From Lentibacillus amyloliquefaciens (GTDB taxonomy: Bacteria; Bacillota; Bacilli; Bacillales; Amphibacillaceae), in assembly GCF_001307805.1 (NCBI RefSeq), contig NZ_CP013862.1:2790001-2854000 (forward strand): DNA of 64,000 nucleotides, read 5' to 3'. Under the pieces are notes generated by a model. It did not search any database, had not been told where the DNA came from, and worked only from the letters and a program-made list of their open reading frames with translations. The translations under genes and the position numbers were made by a program. Numbering within the stretch: position 1 is the stretch's first letter; each line of letters starts with the position of its first letter. This document shows positions 42,558 through 52,079 of the stretch, piece after piece.

Positions 42558-44288
42558 TTATTTTTCCATCGTTGACAGATCCCCCGCCGGCTCATCAAGC
42601 TCCCATGCCTTTAAGACACGGCGCATGATTTTGCCGCTTCGGGTTTTCGGCAGAAAGTCGCGGATTTCCATTTCCCGTGGTGCGGCGTGTGCGGCTAACC
42701 CTTTTTTGACGAACGAACTGAGTTCCTGTTCCAGTTCATCGCTTCTGGTATAACCGTCTTTAAGTGCGACAAATGCCTTAATGATATGGCCGCGGACAGG
42801 ATCAGGTTTACCGATGACAGCCGCTTCAGCAACAGAAGGATGTTCGACCAGTTTGCTCTCGACTTCGAATGGTCCAACCCGCTCACCTGAAGTGGTAATG
42901 ACGTCATCATCCCGTCCCTCGAACCAGAAATAGCCGTCTTCATCTCTTGACGCCAGGTCGTCTGAATCAAACCAGCCTTCAAATGGAAAATATTTTTTGA
43001 ATCGTTCTTCATTATTCCAAACGGTCCGAAGCATGGATGGCCATCCGGATTTAATGCATAATTTGCCCATCTGACCCGGCGGAAGCTCATTGCCTTCTTC
43101 GTCCAGTATAGCCGCTTCAACACCCGGGAATGGTTTACCCATTGAGCCGGGTTTCATTGGCATGGCGGGGTAGTTCGCGATAATCACACCACCGGTTTCG
43201 GTCATCCACCAATGATCATGGATCCGCCGGTTATAAACGTCCATGCCCCAATGGATGACCTCAGCGTTCAACGGCTCGCCGACACTGAGCACATGTCTGA
43301 GTGAGCTTAAGTCAAACTTTTTAACAGCTTCATCACCGGCACCCATCAGCTTGCGGAATGCAGTCGGCGCACTCAGCCAGACGGATACCTGGTACTTTTC
43401 GATGGTGCCATACCAGTCTTCAGGACTGAAACGCCCGCCGCGGACCAAGTTGGAAACACCGTTCAGCCACGGTCCGAATATGCCATAGGACGTGCCGGTT
43501 ACCCACCCCGGGTCAGCTGTGCACCAGTATATGTCATCTTCCTTAAGGTCCATGATCCATTTGGCGGTCTGATATTGCTGGATCATGGCATTATGGACGT
43601 GCAATACACCTTTTGGTTTACCGGTCGATCCGGATGTATAATGCAGAATCATGCCATCTTCACGGTCAACCCATTCAATGTTCAGATCTCGTGAGTTTTT
43701 TTCCATTTCCTGTTCATACCTGAAAAACTTTACGTCTCCATCTTCAGGGGCGTCCCCGTCACCGACGAGAATAATATTTTCCAGATGTGGCAGTTCGTTG
43801 TACGGAACACGATCAATCAGTGAAGGTGACGTAATCAATACACTTGCTTCACTGTTTTCAAGACGGTCGCGGACTGCCTGTTCCATGAATGCTTCAAACA
43901 ATGGTCCGGTAATGGCCCCGATTTTCAAGGTGCCTAACAGGCTGGTGTACAGTTCGGGCGAGCGCGATAGAAATAAAAAGACACGATCGCCTTTTTCAGT
44001 CCCTATGCTGCGCAGCACATTCCCGAACTTGTTGGATAGAAACTTCATGTCCTGAAATGTATATTTTTCATCCCGCTCATCGTCACTGTAATAGAGTGCC
44101 ACTTTGTTCCTGCGCCATGTTTCGGCATGTCTGTCGATGGCCTCGTGTGCCATGTTCACTTTCCCTGTTTCATGCCAGGAAAAGGATTTTTCGACTTCCT
44201 CCCAAGAAAAATCGGCACGTGCCGTATCATAATCAGGCATATTAGCCTGCCCTGTTTTAGGTGCTATTGTATCAGCTACCACTTTCAT
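42558..44288 (-). CDS. acsA: Acetyl-CoA synthetase
   Basis: Activates acetate to acetyl-CoA through acetyl-AMP. The 576-residue ANL enzyme shows the P-loop YTSGSTGKPKGVLHVH, HDHWWMTETGG (A5), WFDSDDLASRDEDGYFWFEG (A7-A8 hinge) and the terminal lysine motif PKTRSGKIMRR, target of AcuA acetylation in B. subtilis. ATG 44288 lies behind GAGGGGGAATG. A cre site sits in the promoter region, as expected for a gene needed in gluconeogenic growth. It is transcribed toward the DUF485-actP pair. Confidence 0.93.
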   Translation of the reverse strand: MKVVADTIAPKTGQANMPDYDTARADFSWEEVEKSFSWHETGKVNMAHEAIDRHAETWRRNKVALYYSDDERDEKYTFQDMKFLSNKFGNVLRSIGTEKGDRVFLFLSRSPELYTSLLGTLKIGAITGPLFEAFMEQAVRDRLENSEASVLITSPSLIDRVPYNELPHLENIILVGDGDAPEDGDVKFFRYEQEMEKNSRDLNIEWVDREDGMILHYTSGSTGKPKGVLHVHNAMIQQYQTAKWIMDLKEDDIYWCTADPGWVTGTSYGIFGPWLNGVSNLVRGGRFSPEDWYGTIEKYQVSVWLSAPTAFRKLMGAGDEAVKKFDLSSLRHVLSVGEPLNAEVIHWGMDVYNRRIHDHWWMTETGGVIIANYPAMPMKPGSMGKPFPGVEAAILDEEGNELPPGQMGKLCIKSGWPSMLRTVWNNEERFKKYFPFEGWFDSDDLASRDEDGYFWFEGRDDDVITTSGERVGPFEVESKLVEHPSVAEAAVIGKPDPVRGHIIKAFVALKDGYTRSDELEQELSSFVKKGLAAHAAPREMEIRDFLPKTRSGKIMRRVLKAWELDEPAGDLSTMEK

Positions 44289-44362
44289 TCCCCCTCATGT
44301 TAATAATCATAATTATCCGGATAGTCTGCTGAATATGGCAGAATGACATCACCTCCGCATAT

Positions 44363-44376
44363 TGTAAGCGCTTACG
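44363..44376 (-). promoter_or_regulatory. cre site (CcpA) before acsA
   Basis: TGTAAGCGCTTACG is a near-perfect palindromic cre (consensus TGWAANCGNTNWCA, one mismatch). On the minus strand it lies just downstream of a TATACT -10 (44387-44382 region), a position for repression. B. subtilis acsA is also CcpA-repressed. Confidence 0.75.
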
Positions 44377-44469
44377 ACACAGTATAAGTGATGTTCATTT
44401 GGTTTGAGGGAGTTTTTGGGCCAAATGTTGTTTACGATGTCTGAAAAGTTTAAATTCAAAGGTGAATGG

Positions 44470-45234
44470 TTAATTTTTAAACATCTCGAGCAAAAATTTT
44501 CGCGCAGCCCGGCTGACCGGCAGGGTCGTATGATTTTTATCCTTCAGGGTGAGATTATACGCACCGTTGAACCATGGCGTAATCTCCCTCACATAGTCCA
44601 GGTTGACCAAGTAGCTGCGGTGCGTCCTGAAAAAGGAAAATCCTTTCAATCTATCTTCAAGTTCCTGCAATGTCATTCGACTTTCAATCACTTCATCGCG
44701 CGTATGGATTTCCAGCATTCGGTTGGATGGCACGGCATAATAGATGGAATCTGGTGAAAGAACCACCATACGCTCACCATCATCAATGAGAAGTTTTTCG
44801 GGAGCCTGGTCGGTTCGTGTTTCAGCGTGCTTCTCCTGTTTCATGCCAGTCTGCGCCATTTGTTTGCGTATGCGGCGCATGGTTTTCTGAAAACGGGTGT
44901 CATCATAGGGTTTCAGCAAGTAATCGACAGCCTCAATTTCAAACGCATCCATCGCATATTCATCATAGGCTGTCGTAAAAATGAATAGGGGCGGTTGAAT
45001 ATATGCCAGCTCGACTATCTGCTTCACAGCTTCCACTCCGGTCATCCCGGGCATTTCCACATCCAGAAAAATAACGTCAGGTTCATGGGCCACATACAAA
45101 TCAACCAGCTGATTGCCTGTTTCAGCACTGGGACAGAGTACGACATCCGGTTCTTTTTCCAGTAAATAAATCATGTCCTCCCGTGCCAACTGTTCATCTT
45201 CAGCAATCATGGCGTGAATGGTTCTCATCATCAT
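44470..45234 (-). CDS. lytT: LytTR-family response regulator
   Basis: A 254-residue regulator: receiver domain with acceptor Asp58 (VIFLDVEMPGMTG) and lysine LLKPYDD, and a C-terminal LytTR DNA-binding domain (FFRTHRSYLVNLDYVREITP, LPVSRAARKFL). It starts at one of three ATGs (45234-45228) behind AAGGAAAGAAGG. Its cognate kinase gene lies upstream, separated by a 260-bp repeat. LytST-type systems in bacilli and E. coli often control carboxylate uptake (pyruvate, for example), and here the flanking genes are for acetate. Confidence 0.9.
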   Translation of the reverse strand: MMMRTIHAMIAEDEQLAREDMIYLLEKEPDVVLCPSAETGNQLVDLYVAHEPDVIFLDVEMPGMTGVEAVKQIVELAYIQPPLFIFTTAYDEYAMDAFEIEAVDYLLKPYDDTRFQKTMRRIRKQMAQTGMKQEKHAETRTDQAPEKLLIDDGERMVVLSPDSIYYAVPSNRMLEIHTRDEVIESRMTLQELEDRLKGFSFFRTHRSYLVNLDYVREITPWFNGAYNLTLKDKNHTTLPVSRAARKFLLEMFKN

Positions 45235-45249
45235 ACCTTCTTTCCTTAA

Positions 45250-45502
45250 GGCTGTTTTTTAACACAAAATCTATAGACAGAATTGATTTCCGCTGCGGGC
45301 GGTCGCGCACCTTAGGGCAACGCTTCAGCTTCCTCGGAAGCAAAAACCGCTTCCTGCTCAGATTTCAGCCGCCCGCGGAAAGCGGCGTGTATTTCCGGAG
45401 CGGTCTCATAGCACTCAAACATTTTTTATAGTACTTCGCAGTTTACATCAATTACGAAGGTTAAAGAGCTGCAAAATTCACAAGAATAGTGTTCTTTAAC
45501 TT
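45250..45502. repeat. Bacillaceae-type dispersed repeat inside the lytS-lytT operon
   Basis: Contains the imperfect inverted repeat TTTCCGCTGCGGGCGG (45287-45302) and CCGCCCGCGGAAAGC (45371-45385) around CTTCCTCGGAAG, and ends with GGTTAAAGAG...TTCTTTAAC (45460-45502). I recall GC-rich intergenic units of this kind from other Bacillaceae genomes. Only one copy is in this window. Its right end touches the lytS stop region. Confidence 0.55.
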
Positions 45503-47247
45503 CGCTTGCATGGTATCGTAAAATAAACCTCACTGCCGCTTTCAGGCAGATTGCGAATATGGAGGCGTGCAGATTCACCGATGAGACTGATCAGGCGCTG
45601 GTTCACGTTATACAATCCGGCACCTCCGTCGTTTTGTCTGTTTGTCATTGTTGTTGTTCCCGCTATCTGGAGCTGGTTTTCCGGGAAGCCTGTTCCATTG
45701 TCACTGACGGCAATTCTTATCGTGTCGCCGTTATCTTCTATGGTGACATTTACTTCACCGCCGCTGGTTACATTTTTTAAACCATGCTTGATGCTATTTT
45801 CAACGAGCGGCTGAATCGTTGAGGGCGGGATGTTGGCCTGTGCTAGTTTTTCAGGTTCTGAAAAGTGAATGGTCAGCTGGCTGGAAAAACGGGTCTGGAT
45901 GATTTCAATGTATGATTTGACATGCTGATACTCCTTTTCCAATTTGATGAGTGAGTCTTTCACCAGGCCGATATTAAAACGCATATAGTGTGCCAGGCTG
46001 ACTGTAATGTGCCGTGCTTTCTCCGCGTCTTTTCGGAACAGGGCCGCAATCATATGGAGTGTATTAAACAGGAAATGCGGATTAATCTGTGCCTGCAGGT
46101 TTCTCAATTCAGCATCACGTATATGCTTTTTCAATTCTTCTGTTGCGATGGTATCCAGCTGATTGGTAATCAATTGACCCAGCCCCTTCGCCAGGACAAG
46201 TTCTACCGGGCGGATGTGCTGCGCTTTTTCAAAGTAAAATTGAATCAGTCCTGTTGCTTCCTGCGCATCGATAATCGGGATGAAGATGGCTGCTTCAAAC
46301 GGACAATTTTCATCGCGGCACTGAATTTCTGAACGTGAATAGGCAATTTGCATTTGACGCGATTCAAGTGCCTGATGGGATAACGATGTCGTGCTCTGAT
46401 CACCTTCCTGATGATGATCACCGCCTATGCCCCGATGTGCTAGAACTTCGCTTTCATTGGTGACAGCTACAGCGGCGAGATCCAGGCGGTCATGGAGCAA
46501 ATCAGCGATTCCTGATGCCATCTCCCTGGGTGAATGGTGTTTTCGTAAAAAAGGGAGGGCTTCTTCAGCAATGGTCAATGCCTGTCTCGTTGCCTGCGCT
46601 GCCTCATTTTCCTGCTCTTTGAGGACAATGCCGATCATCGCTGTAAAAATCGCAATGGAGATGCTGTTCGACAATACTAAAGGCAAACCAATTGTATTGA
46701 CCATCGTAATCATTTCTTCAGAGTTCGGCTCGGCTATCAGCAGCATATGCATCTGCAGGACAGGCGGAAAAACACCGATAAACAATGCCTTCATTGGCGC
46801 GATTACCCGCTCATTTGAGAAAAAACGTGTTGTCCACCCAGCCAAGAGCCCTGTAATGGGATTGACCAGAGTGTTCGCAACCACACCTAAGCCCCCTAGG
46901 AAAAAAAGGTGAGCACCCGCCATGATGCCTGCTCCAAGTCCGACTACAGGACCGCCAAGCAATCCGGCAATGACAATCGGGACAAGGCTTAAACTGGCAA
47001 TCATCTGATCATCGGCGACAGGCGTCAGAACAAAACTTCCGGCCGCAGCTGTATCGCCGTCAATTACGATGCCTGTAATGGTACCGGCAATCCCAAACAG
47101 GCCGAAAACAAAAGCATGGACGAACAGCATTTTTTTGCTGAATTCACGGTCAACGAGTGATCTGAAACCGCGGGTGCGTGTCAGGACAAAGGCAATAAGG
47201 AGCAATAACCCCAGACGTTCAAATAAAATCAGCGTCAAGTATTTCAT
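45496..47247 (-). CDS. lytS: LytS-type sensor histidine kinase
   Basis: A 583-residue kinase: six or so N-terminal helices of the 5TMR-LYT type (GLLGGPVVGLGAGIMAGAHL, NPITGLLAGW), a GAF-like domain (about residues 230-365) and a His_kinase/HATPase unit with LQAQINPHFLFNTLHMIAAL as the phospho-acceptor box and QPLVENSIKHGLKN as N-box. ATG 47247 overlaps the stop of the upstream symporter gene by 4 bp, so sensor and transporter are translationally coupled. The kinase probably signals to the LytTR regulator downstream. Confidence 0.92.
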   Translation of the reverse strand: MKYLTLILFERLGLLLLIAFVLTRTRGFRSLVDREFSKKMLFVHAFVFGLFGIAGTITGIVIDGDTAAAGSFVLTPVADDQMIASLSLVPIVIAGLLGGPVVGLGAGIMAGAHLFFLGGLGVVANTLVNPITGLLAGWTTRFFSNERVIAPMKALFIGVFPPVLQMHMLLIAEPNSEEMITMVNTIGLPLVLSNSISIAIFTAMIGIVLKEQENEAAQATRQALTIAEEALPFLRKHHSPREMASGIADLLHDRLDLAAVAVTNESEVLAHRGIGGDHHQEGDQSTTSLSHQALESRQMQIAYSRSEIQCRDENCPFEAAIFIPIIDAQEATGLIQFYFEKAQHIRPVELVLAKGLGQLITNQLDTIATEELKKHIRDAELRNLQAQINPHFLFNTLHMIAALFRKDAEKARHITVSLAHYMRFNIGLVKDSLIKLEKEYQHVKSYIEIIQTRFSSQLTIHFSEPEKLAQANIPPSTIQPLVENSIKHGLKNVTSGGEVNVTIEDNGDTIRIAVSDNGTGFPENQLQIAGTTTMTNRQNDGGAGLYNVNQRLISLIGESARLHIRNLPESGSEVYFTIPCKRS

Positions 47248-48788
47248 GAGCGATCGTCCCTCGTTTCAATCCCCGTCTGTGACTTGATGAAAAAACGGCG
47301 AAAATCCGTCGAGCTCTGTGTTGCAGGCCGCGTCAAGAGCGAGCCAAGAACCGCTCCCAAAAACCCGATAGGAATAGCGATAATCCCGGGGTTGGCCAGC
47401 GGCAGAACCGGTTCATGCGGAATCCAGCCGCTGACCGGGTTCATGATATGCGGCCCGAGCAACAGCAGCACCAGTGAAGCAACCAGACCGCTTGCCATTC
47501 CTGTAATCGCACCCTTTTCGTTGAAGCGCTTCCAGTAAATCGTAAGCAAAATCACCGGCAGATTGCTGGATGCCGCCACGATAAAGGTTAAGGAAACAAG
47601 GAATGTCACATTGATATTTTCCAGGCCAAGTGCAAATAAAGTTGAAATAAGACCCACAACAAAAGCTGTCCATTGCGCTGAACGAATCTGCTTTTTCTCA
47701 GTCGTCCTGCCTTTTTTAATGATGTGAAAATAAACATCGTGTGAAAAAGCGGTTGTGGCTGAAATCACCAGACCAGCGACAACTGCAATAATCGTTGTAA
47801 ACGCGATCGCCGCAATAAAAGCCATCAGAAAGTCGCCGCCCAATTCTCCCGCCAAAAGCGGTGCTGCGAGATTCCCCGTTTGATCTGCCCCGACTAATTG
47901 CTCGTAGCCGATTAAAGCAACGGTTCCGAGTCCGAGCACGAGTGCAATGATGTAAAATGTGCCGATAATCCAGCTTGCAGTCAAAAGTGATTTGCGCACT
48001 TCACGGGTATTGCTTACAGTAAAGAAACGAATCAGGATGTGCGGAAGGCCGGCTGTACCAAGAATTAATGCGAGATGCAGCGATATACTTTCCAGCGGTT
48101 CATCGTACAGGTTGCCTGGCAGGAAAAACTGCTCCCCCAGCGGTGTGCCTGTTTTAACCTCGGCAATCAGCGCTGCAGCACTCCAGTCAAACCGCGAGAA
48201 CACAATTAACATTAAGAGAAAGGTTCCTGACATGAGCACGACAGTCTTCACAATCTGCACCCAGGACGTGGCAAACATGCCGCCAAACACTACGTAAATG
48301 GTCATCAGACTGCCAATAATCAGGACAGAGGTGGAATAGTCAATATTTAAAAGCAGGCGCAGCAAAAGGCCGGCAGCTACCAATTGCGGAATCATATATA
48401 GTATGGAAATAATCAATGCCGCACTCGCCATCATCCAGCGCATCCGGCTGCCCGGAAAGCGCGAGCAGACAACATCCCCGAGTGAATATTTGCCTAAACG
48501 GTGCACAGGCTCGGCAATGAAAAATAATACTATTAAATAGGATACCAAAAAACCAATCGCATACAGAAAGCCGTCATAACCGCTGATGGCAATGGTTCCG
48601 ATAATCCCGAGAAACGATGCCGCACTAATGTAATCCCCGGCAATCGCCATGCCGTTTTGCACCCCGGTTAAGCTGCCTGCTGCCACATAGAACTGATTCG
48701 TCGTTTTACTTTGCTTGGCCGCCCAATATGTAATAATCAATGTGCACACAATGATGCACAGGAAAAACAGGAAATAAGTCAGATTCAC
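47244..48788 (-). CDS. Second SSS-family acetate-type symporter, coupled to lytS
   Basis: A 514-residue paralogue of ActP with the same landmarks: GDYISAASFLGIIGTIAISG, GTAGLPHILIRFFTVSNTR and SATTAFSHDVYFHIIKKGR. It has no DUF485 partner. Its stop overlaps the lytS start (ATGA), the arrangement expected when a transporter also acts as ligand-sensing input for a kinase. ATG 48788 follows GAAGGTG. The substrate is probably a short carboxylate; acetate is inferred from similarity and from acsA/actP nearby. Confidence 0.85.
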   Translation of the reverse strand: MNLTYFLFFLCIIVCTLIITYWAAKQSKTTNQFYVAAGSLTGVQNGMAIAGDYISAASFLGIIGTIAISGYDGFLYAIGFLVSYLIVLFFIAEPVHRLGKYSLGDVVCSRFPGSRMRWMMASAALIISILYMIPQLVAAGLLLRLLLNIDYSTSVLIIGSLMTIYVVFGGMFATSWVQIVKTVVLMSGTFLLMLIVFSRFDWSAAALIAEVKTGTPLGEQFFLPGNLYDEPLESISLHLALILGTAGLPHILIRFFTVSNTREVRKSLLTASWIIGTFYIIALVLGLGTVALIGYEQLVGADQTGNLAAPLLAGELGGDFLMAFIAAIAFTTIIAVVAGLVISATTAFSHDVYFHIIKKGRTTEKKQIRSAQWTAFVVGLISTLFALGLENINVTFLVSLTFIVAASSNLPVILLTIYWKRFNEKGAITGMASGLVASLVLLLLGPHIMNPVSGWIPHEPVLPLANPGIIAIPIGFLGAVLGSLLTRPATQSSTDFRRFFIKSQTGIETRDDRS

Positions 48789-48861
48789 GGTTTCACCTTC
48801 TTTTGGTCTGCTTCGGGCCGAGAGAATCCGAGTATCATAATCCGCACGATACTATTAGTGC

Positions 48862-48910
48862 GTGTTCAAAAAAGAGGCGATGTGTCATTGTTACCGGGCT
48901 TTTTGAACAA
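48862..48910. repeat. Short form of the MITE-like element
   Basis: TGTTCAAAAAAG (48863-48874) and CTTTTTGAACA (48899-48909) form an inverted repeat around GAGGCGATGTGTCATTGTTA. Both ends match the long element at 2444-2865 in opposite orientation. The remainder of 48789-49091 contains no gene that I can support. Confidence 0.65.
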
Positions 48911-49091
48911 TCTTTATTATTCAATGAATTATAAATTTAGAAAATACTCTTATTATGAATCGTACCGTATTCTATGATGTTCGTAAAGCTATTTAAGAGT
49001 GCTTCACATCAACGCTTCTAATGGCTGGAATTTCGTGCTATACTGACATTGAATTAGAAAAAGAACTAATGGGAGAAGGAGGAACCGTAAC

Positions 49092-49706
49092 ATGTTCAAA
49101 AAAATTGCTTCAGATGCACTGGGATTATCGGACATTGGTAAAATCATCGGCCCTGAGGACTATGACAAAACCGATGCGGATGATTATGTCCGGCACGAAG
49201 ACGATGAACAGATCTATTTTCTCATCAAGACAAAAGCGGATGAATATTGTTTCACGAATACTGCTTTGATCCATGTAGACGGGGAAAATGCAGCATCCTC
49301 CAAACGGACGCTGAACCGTTATCCTTACGCACAGCACAAAATTGCAAATGTCTTCCTCGAGACTGCCGGTAAAATCGATATGGATATTGAAATTAAATTC
49401 ACCCTCGGCAATCAGGTTTTCAGCATTGATGTCCATAAGGATGAAATCGAACAATTGAAAGATCTGTACAAGGCATTGTTACATATCGCAGAAACCATGC
49501 ATGAAAATGAAATTGTCCTGGAAATGGGCAATCAGAGTCTGGATAAAGCGGTGAACGTGCTCCAGCATTCAAGAGCAGCTGATACAGATTTGGCGAACCA
49601 GTATAAAGAGCTGACAGAGTACAGCTTCTCCTGGTTGAAGTCGGTAAGAGAAGATTACCATGCGAAAGATTTCGGCGCTATATTTGAAAAGTATATTAAT
49701 AATTAA
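49092..49706 (+). CDS. yvbH: PH-like domain protein (YvbH-like)
   Basis: A 204-residue soluble protein: an N-terminal bacterial PH domain (bPH_1/DUF1696; MFKKIASDALGLSDIGKII, DDEQIYFLIKTKADEYCFTN) and a C-terminal helical part of the YvbH oligomerisation type (TEYSFSWLKSVREDYHAKDF). The bPH domain forms rings in known structures. Role unknown. ATG 49092 follows GGGAGAAGGAGG. A terminator follows. Confidence 0.85.
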   Translation: MFKKIASDALGLSDIGKIIGPEDYDKTDADDYVRHEDDEQIYFLIKTKADEYCFTNTALIHVDGENAASSKRTLNRYPYAQHKIANVFLETAGKIDMDIEIKFTLGNQVFSIDVHKDEIEQLKDLYKALLHIAETMHENEIVLEMGNQSLDKAVNVLQHSRAADTDLANQYKELTEYSFSWLKSVREDYHAKDFGAIFEKYINN

Positions 49707-49712
49707 TCTTTA

Positions 49713-49753
49713 AATGAGCTGTATATGCTGTGGCATTGTACAGCTCATTTTGT
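49713..49753. terminator. Terminator after yvbH
   Basis: AATGAGCTGTA and TACAGCTCATT form an 11-bp stem with a 15-nt loop, then TTTGTG. Confidence 0.75.
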
Positions 49754-49865
49754 GATTGAACGGAGAAACCCGTCCCCTGGTTTTCATAGTGTGAAAAACG
49801 GGTATGACTATGATGGTTGAAACGAAAACTAATCAGAGGACTCGTCTTAAAGGAGGGCAGTGGTT

Positions 49866-50993
49866 TTGGCCAAAATGATAACTGTGGGATTGATCCCGGC
49901 TCCAGAGTTGCCGACATTCATAACTCATAAATTAGCTGAAATAATGCCCAATGAATTTAATCAAGAAATTGACGGGGATATTTCATGGGAACTCAGCGTT
50001 TTTCCCGATCCGCTGACAGGTGCTGCTGAAAATGTGGACAAGTTGATTGAACGGGCTGAAGCCATTAAAGAATCCAACCAATGGGATTATGCCGTGTGTC
50101 TGACTGATTTGCCCATTTTCTCCAAAAAGGGTGTCGTTCTGGGAGATGTAAATGACAATGAAGGTGTTGCACAAATATCCATCCCTGCATTCGGGCTGCC
50201 TCCTGTGCAAAAAAAGGTGAAGCAAGCTATTATACAGGTGGTCGGTGAATTATATTACAGAGTGAATGAGGATTACAGCATCAATGGGGAAAGTGCAAAC
50301 AGGCATAAAGGTTTGTTGGAGCGCGGCTTTCTATTTTCTCCAATCCGTAAAAATACCCAAACTGACGGGATTGAAAAATCGGATGTGCGCTTTATTCTCA
50401 AACCAAAGCTGTATGGCAGGTTAAAGTTGCTGCTTGGCATGACACATGCGAACCGGCCCTGGTCGATCATCCCATCATTTAAACGCGTGATGGCTATTGC
50501 TTTTGCGTACGGGCTTATATTTCCAACGCTTTGGCGGCTTAGTGCTGTTTATGAGTGGCCGCGTTTTATTATCTTAACACTTGCTGTCATTCTTGCCATG
50601 ATCATCTGGATTACATTTGCGCACAATTTATGGGAAAAACCAAGCGAAAAGAGTCAGCGAAAACTTCGGTTACTGTATAATACGACGACCATCATGACGT
50701 TGCTTGTCGCGGTGGGGGTGTATTATGTCACTTTGTTTATGCTGTTTTTGGGAGTTGTTGCCTTTCTTGTACCGCCGGAGACATTTAGTGATGTAGTGGG
50801 CATAGAAGAAAAGAAAATCAGTTTCCTTCATTTCTTCCATTTGGGCTGGCTTGTTACCTCTGTTGCAACTGTTGCCGGTGCGGTTGGTTCCAGTCTGGAA
50901 AGTGATGAGACTGCCCGGAACATCATGTATGGTTACCGGCAGCAGCGCCGTTATGAGGAAATGGAATACTATGGTGAGAACAGGGATGGTTGA
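49866..50993 (+). CDS. Membrane protein of unknown function with soluble N-terminal domain
   Basis: About 375 residues. The first ~190 are soluble and mixed alpha/beta (MITVGLIPAPELPTFITHKL, WDYAVCLTDLPIFSKKGVVL). The second half has about five helices (residues ~205-345), and the tail is charged with Tyr and Arg. Homologues in bacilli are sometimes labelled 5,10-methylene-tetrahydrofolate dehydrogenase, for which I see no support. TTG 49866 is chosen because AAAGGAGGG lies 8 bp upstream; GTG 49860 is too close. Confidence 0.65.
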   Translation: MAKMITVGLIPAPELPTFITHKLAEIMPNEFNQEIDGDISWELSVFPDPLTGAAENVDKLIERAEAIKESNQWDYAVCLTDLPIFSKKGVVLGDVNDNEGVAQISIPAFGLPPVQKKVKQAIIQVVGELYYRVNEDYSINGESANRHKGLLERGFLFSPIRKNTQTDGIEKSDVRFILKPKLYGRLKLLLGMTHANRPWSIIPSFKRVMAIAFAYGLIFPTLWRLSAVYEWPRFIILTLAVILAMIIWITFAHNLWEKPSEKSQRKLRLLYNTTTIMTLLVAVGVYYVTLFMLFLGVVAFLVPPETFSDVVGIEEKKISFLHFFHLGWLVTSVATVAGAVGSSLESDETARNIMYGYRQQRRYEEMEYYGENRDG

Positions 50994-51039
50994 CCGGTGA
51001 GATATGTTGGTTGCAATCACCAGAAAGGAAGGTTTGCCA

Positions 51040-51429
51040 GTGATTGAAGTCTATACGGATGGTGCATCCAGCGGCAATCCGGGGCCAAGCGGGGCTGGTG
51101 TGTATATAAAAGCCCAAGGGGATGTCAAGGAATTGTCGTTTGTACTCGGCGTCATGTCTAATCATGAAGCCGAATTTCATGCTGTTTTGAAAGCTCTCGG
51201 CGTGTGCATCAGCCATTTTCCCGGTGAGATTTTATCATTCCGCTCAGATTCAAAGCTCGTTGTTGATGCGGTAGATACCGGTTTTATCAAAAATCCGGTT
51301 TACAAGCCCTTACTTGCTGCCATCAACGATAAAGCGAGCCAGTTTCCTTATTTCTTTATCAAATGGATCCCGGAAAAGCAGAATCCGAACGCAGACAGGC
51401 TTGCCAGACAGGCGATTATGAGGGAATGA
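51040..51429 (+). CDS. RNase HI-like protein
   Basis: A 129-residue RNase H fold protein with the four acidic catalytic residues: YTDGASSGNPGPSGAG (Asp1), SNHEAEFHAVL (Glu), LSFRSDSKLVVD (Asp2), NPNADRLARQA (Asp3). B. subtilis relatives (YpeP/RnhA types) act on RNA of RNA-DNA hybrids, although some lack activity. GTG 51040 is preferred because AAAGGAAGG precedes it at 8 nt; the ORF from ATG 51004 would add 12 residues. Confidence 0.85.
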   Translation: MIEVYTDGASSGNPGPSGAGVYIKAQGDVKELSFVLGVMSNHEAEFHAVLKALGVCISHFPGEILSFRSDSKLVVDAVDTGFIKNPVYKPLLAAINDKASQFPYFFIKWIPEKQNPNADRLARQAIMRE

Positions 51430-51452
51430 ATAAGTGTGCGCAAACGCTTGAT

Positions 51453-52079
51453 TCAAACACCTTTTTGGCTGAACGGCAAGAATAATTTGATTCCGCGCTT
51501 ATTTCCCGGAATAAACCGCATGTCCGCCAGCAAATGACTCGCATACCCCAACACAAGTGTCCAGAATAACCCCTCCATGGCAAATCGTTCATTCACATAA
51601 AACGCAATGATGGCAAAAAAGATAAGTCCGATTATTGAATGTGTATAGCTCCTGTGAGCCACCAGCGCAGCCCCCGCTACGTAACTCCCTGACAGCCACA
51701 CCCAAATTTCCGACATGGCCAAACCAGCCGCAATAACCGCCACGCCACTTATGAGCAGCATTAACTTTTGGGAAAATTTGGGCGCAATCAATAACAGAAA
51801 AATGCCAAGTGCAAGCCCGATATACATCGCATAGCCTGATAAACCGAACCACGCATAGGCTCCTGCTAAAATACCGGTTGTCCGAACAAAGCCCTGGATC
51901 ATTTTATGGGATAACGATATTTTGTTTGCGAGTTTTCCTGCTGTATCGAGATCTGGCACTAATCCGGCGATGATACCCGCACCCATCAAAACAGCCGTCT
52001 CCACCGGCTCCATGCCGATTGACTGAGCAACGGCCACTCCGGTTCCGGCACCGATGACAGCGTGAAGTTTTCCATCCAT
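51453..52079 (-). CDS. YdjM-like membrane-bound metal-dependent hydrolase
   Basis: A 208-residue membrane protein with an N-terminal histidine (MDGKLHAVIGAG), GLVPDLDTAGK, and HRSYTHSIIGLIFFA with a final YASHLLADMRF. The spaced His/Asp pattern is that of the YdjM/DUF457 family of predicted membrane metal-dependent hydrolases; in E. coli ydjM is LexA-controlled. Start ATG 52079 follows CAGGGGAG. No SOS box was noted here. Confidence 0.82.
   Translation of the reverse strand: MDGKLHAVIGAGTGVAVAQSIGMEPVETAVLMGAGIIAGLVPDLDTAGKLANKISLSHKMIQGFVRTTGILAGAYAWFGLSGYAMYIGLALGIFLLLIAPKFSQKLMLLISGVAVIAAGLAMSEIWVWLSGSYVAGAALVAHRSYTHSIIGLIFFAIIAFYVNERFAMEGLFWTLVLGYASHLLADMRFIPGNKRGIKLFLPFSQKGV

Noticed and set aside
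49866..50993. Annotation as methylene-tetrahydrofolate dehydrogenase
   Set aside because: No FolD-type active-site or dinucleotide motif is visible; half the protein is membrane helices.
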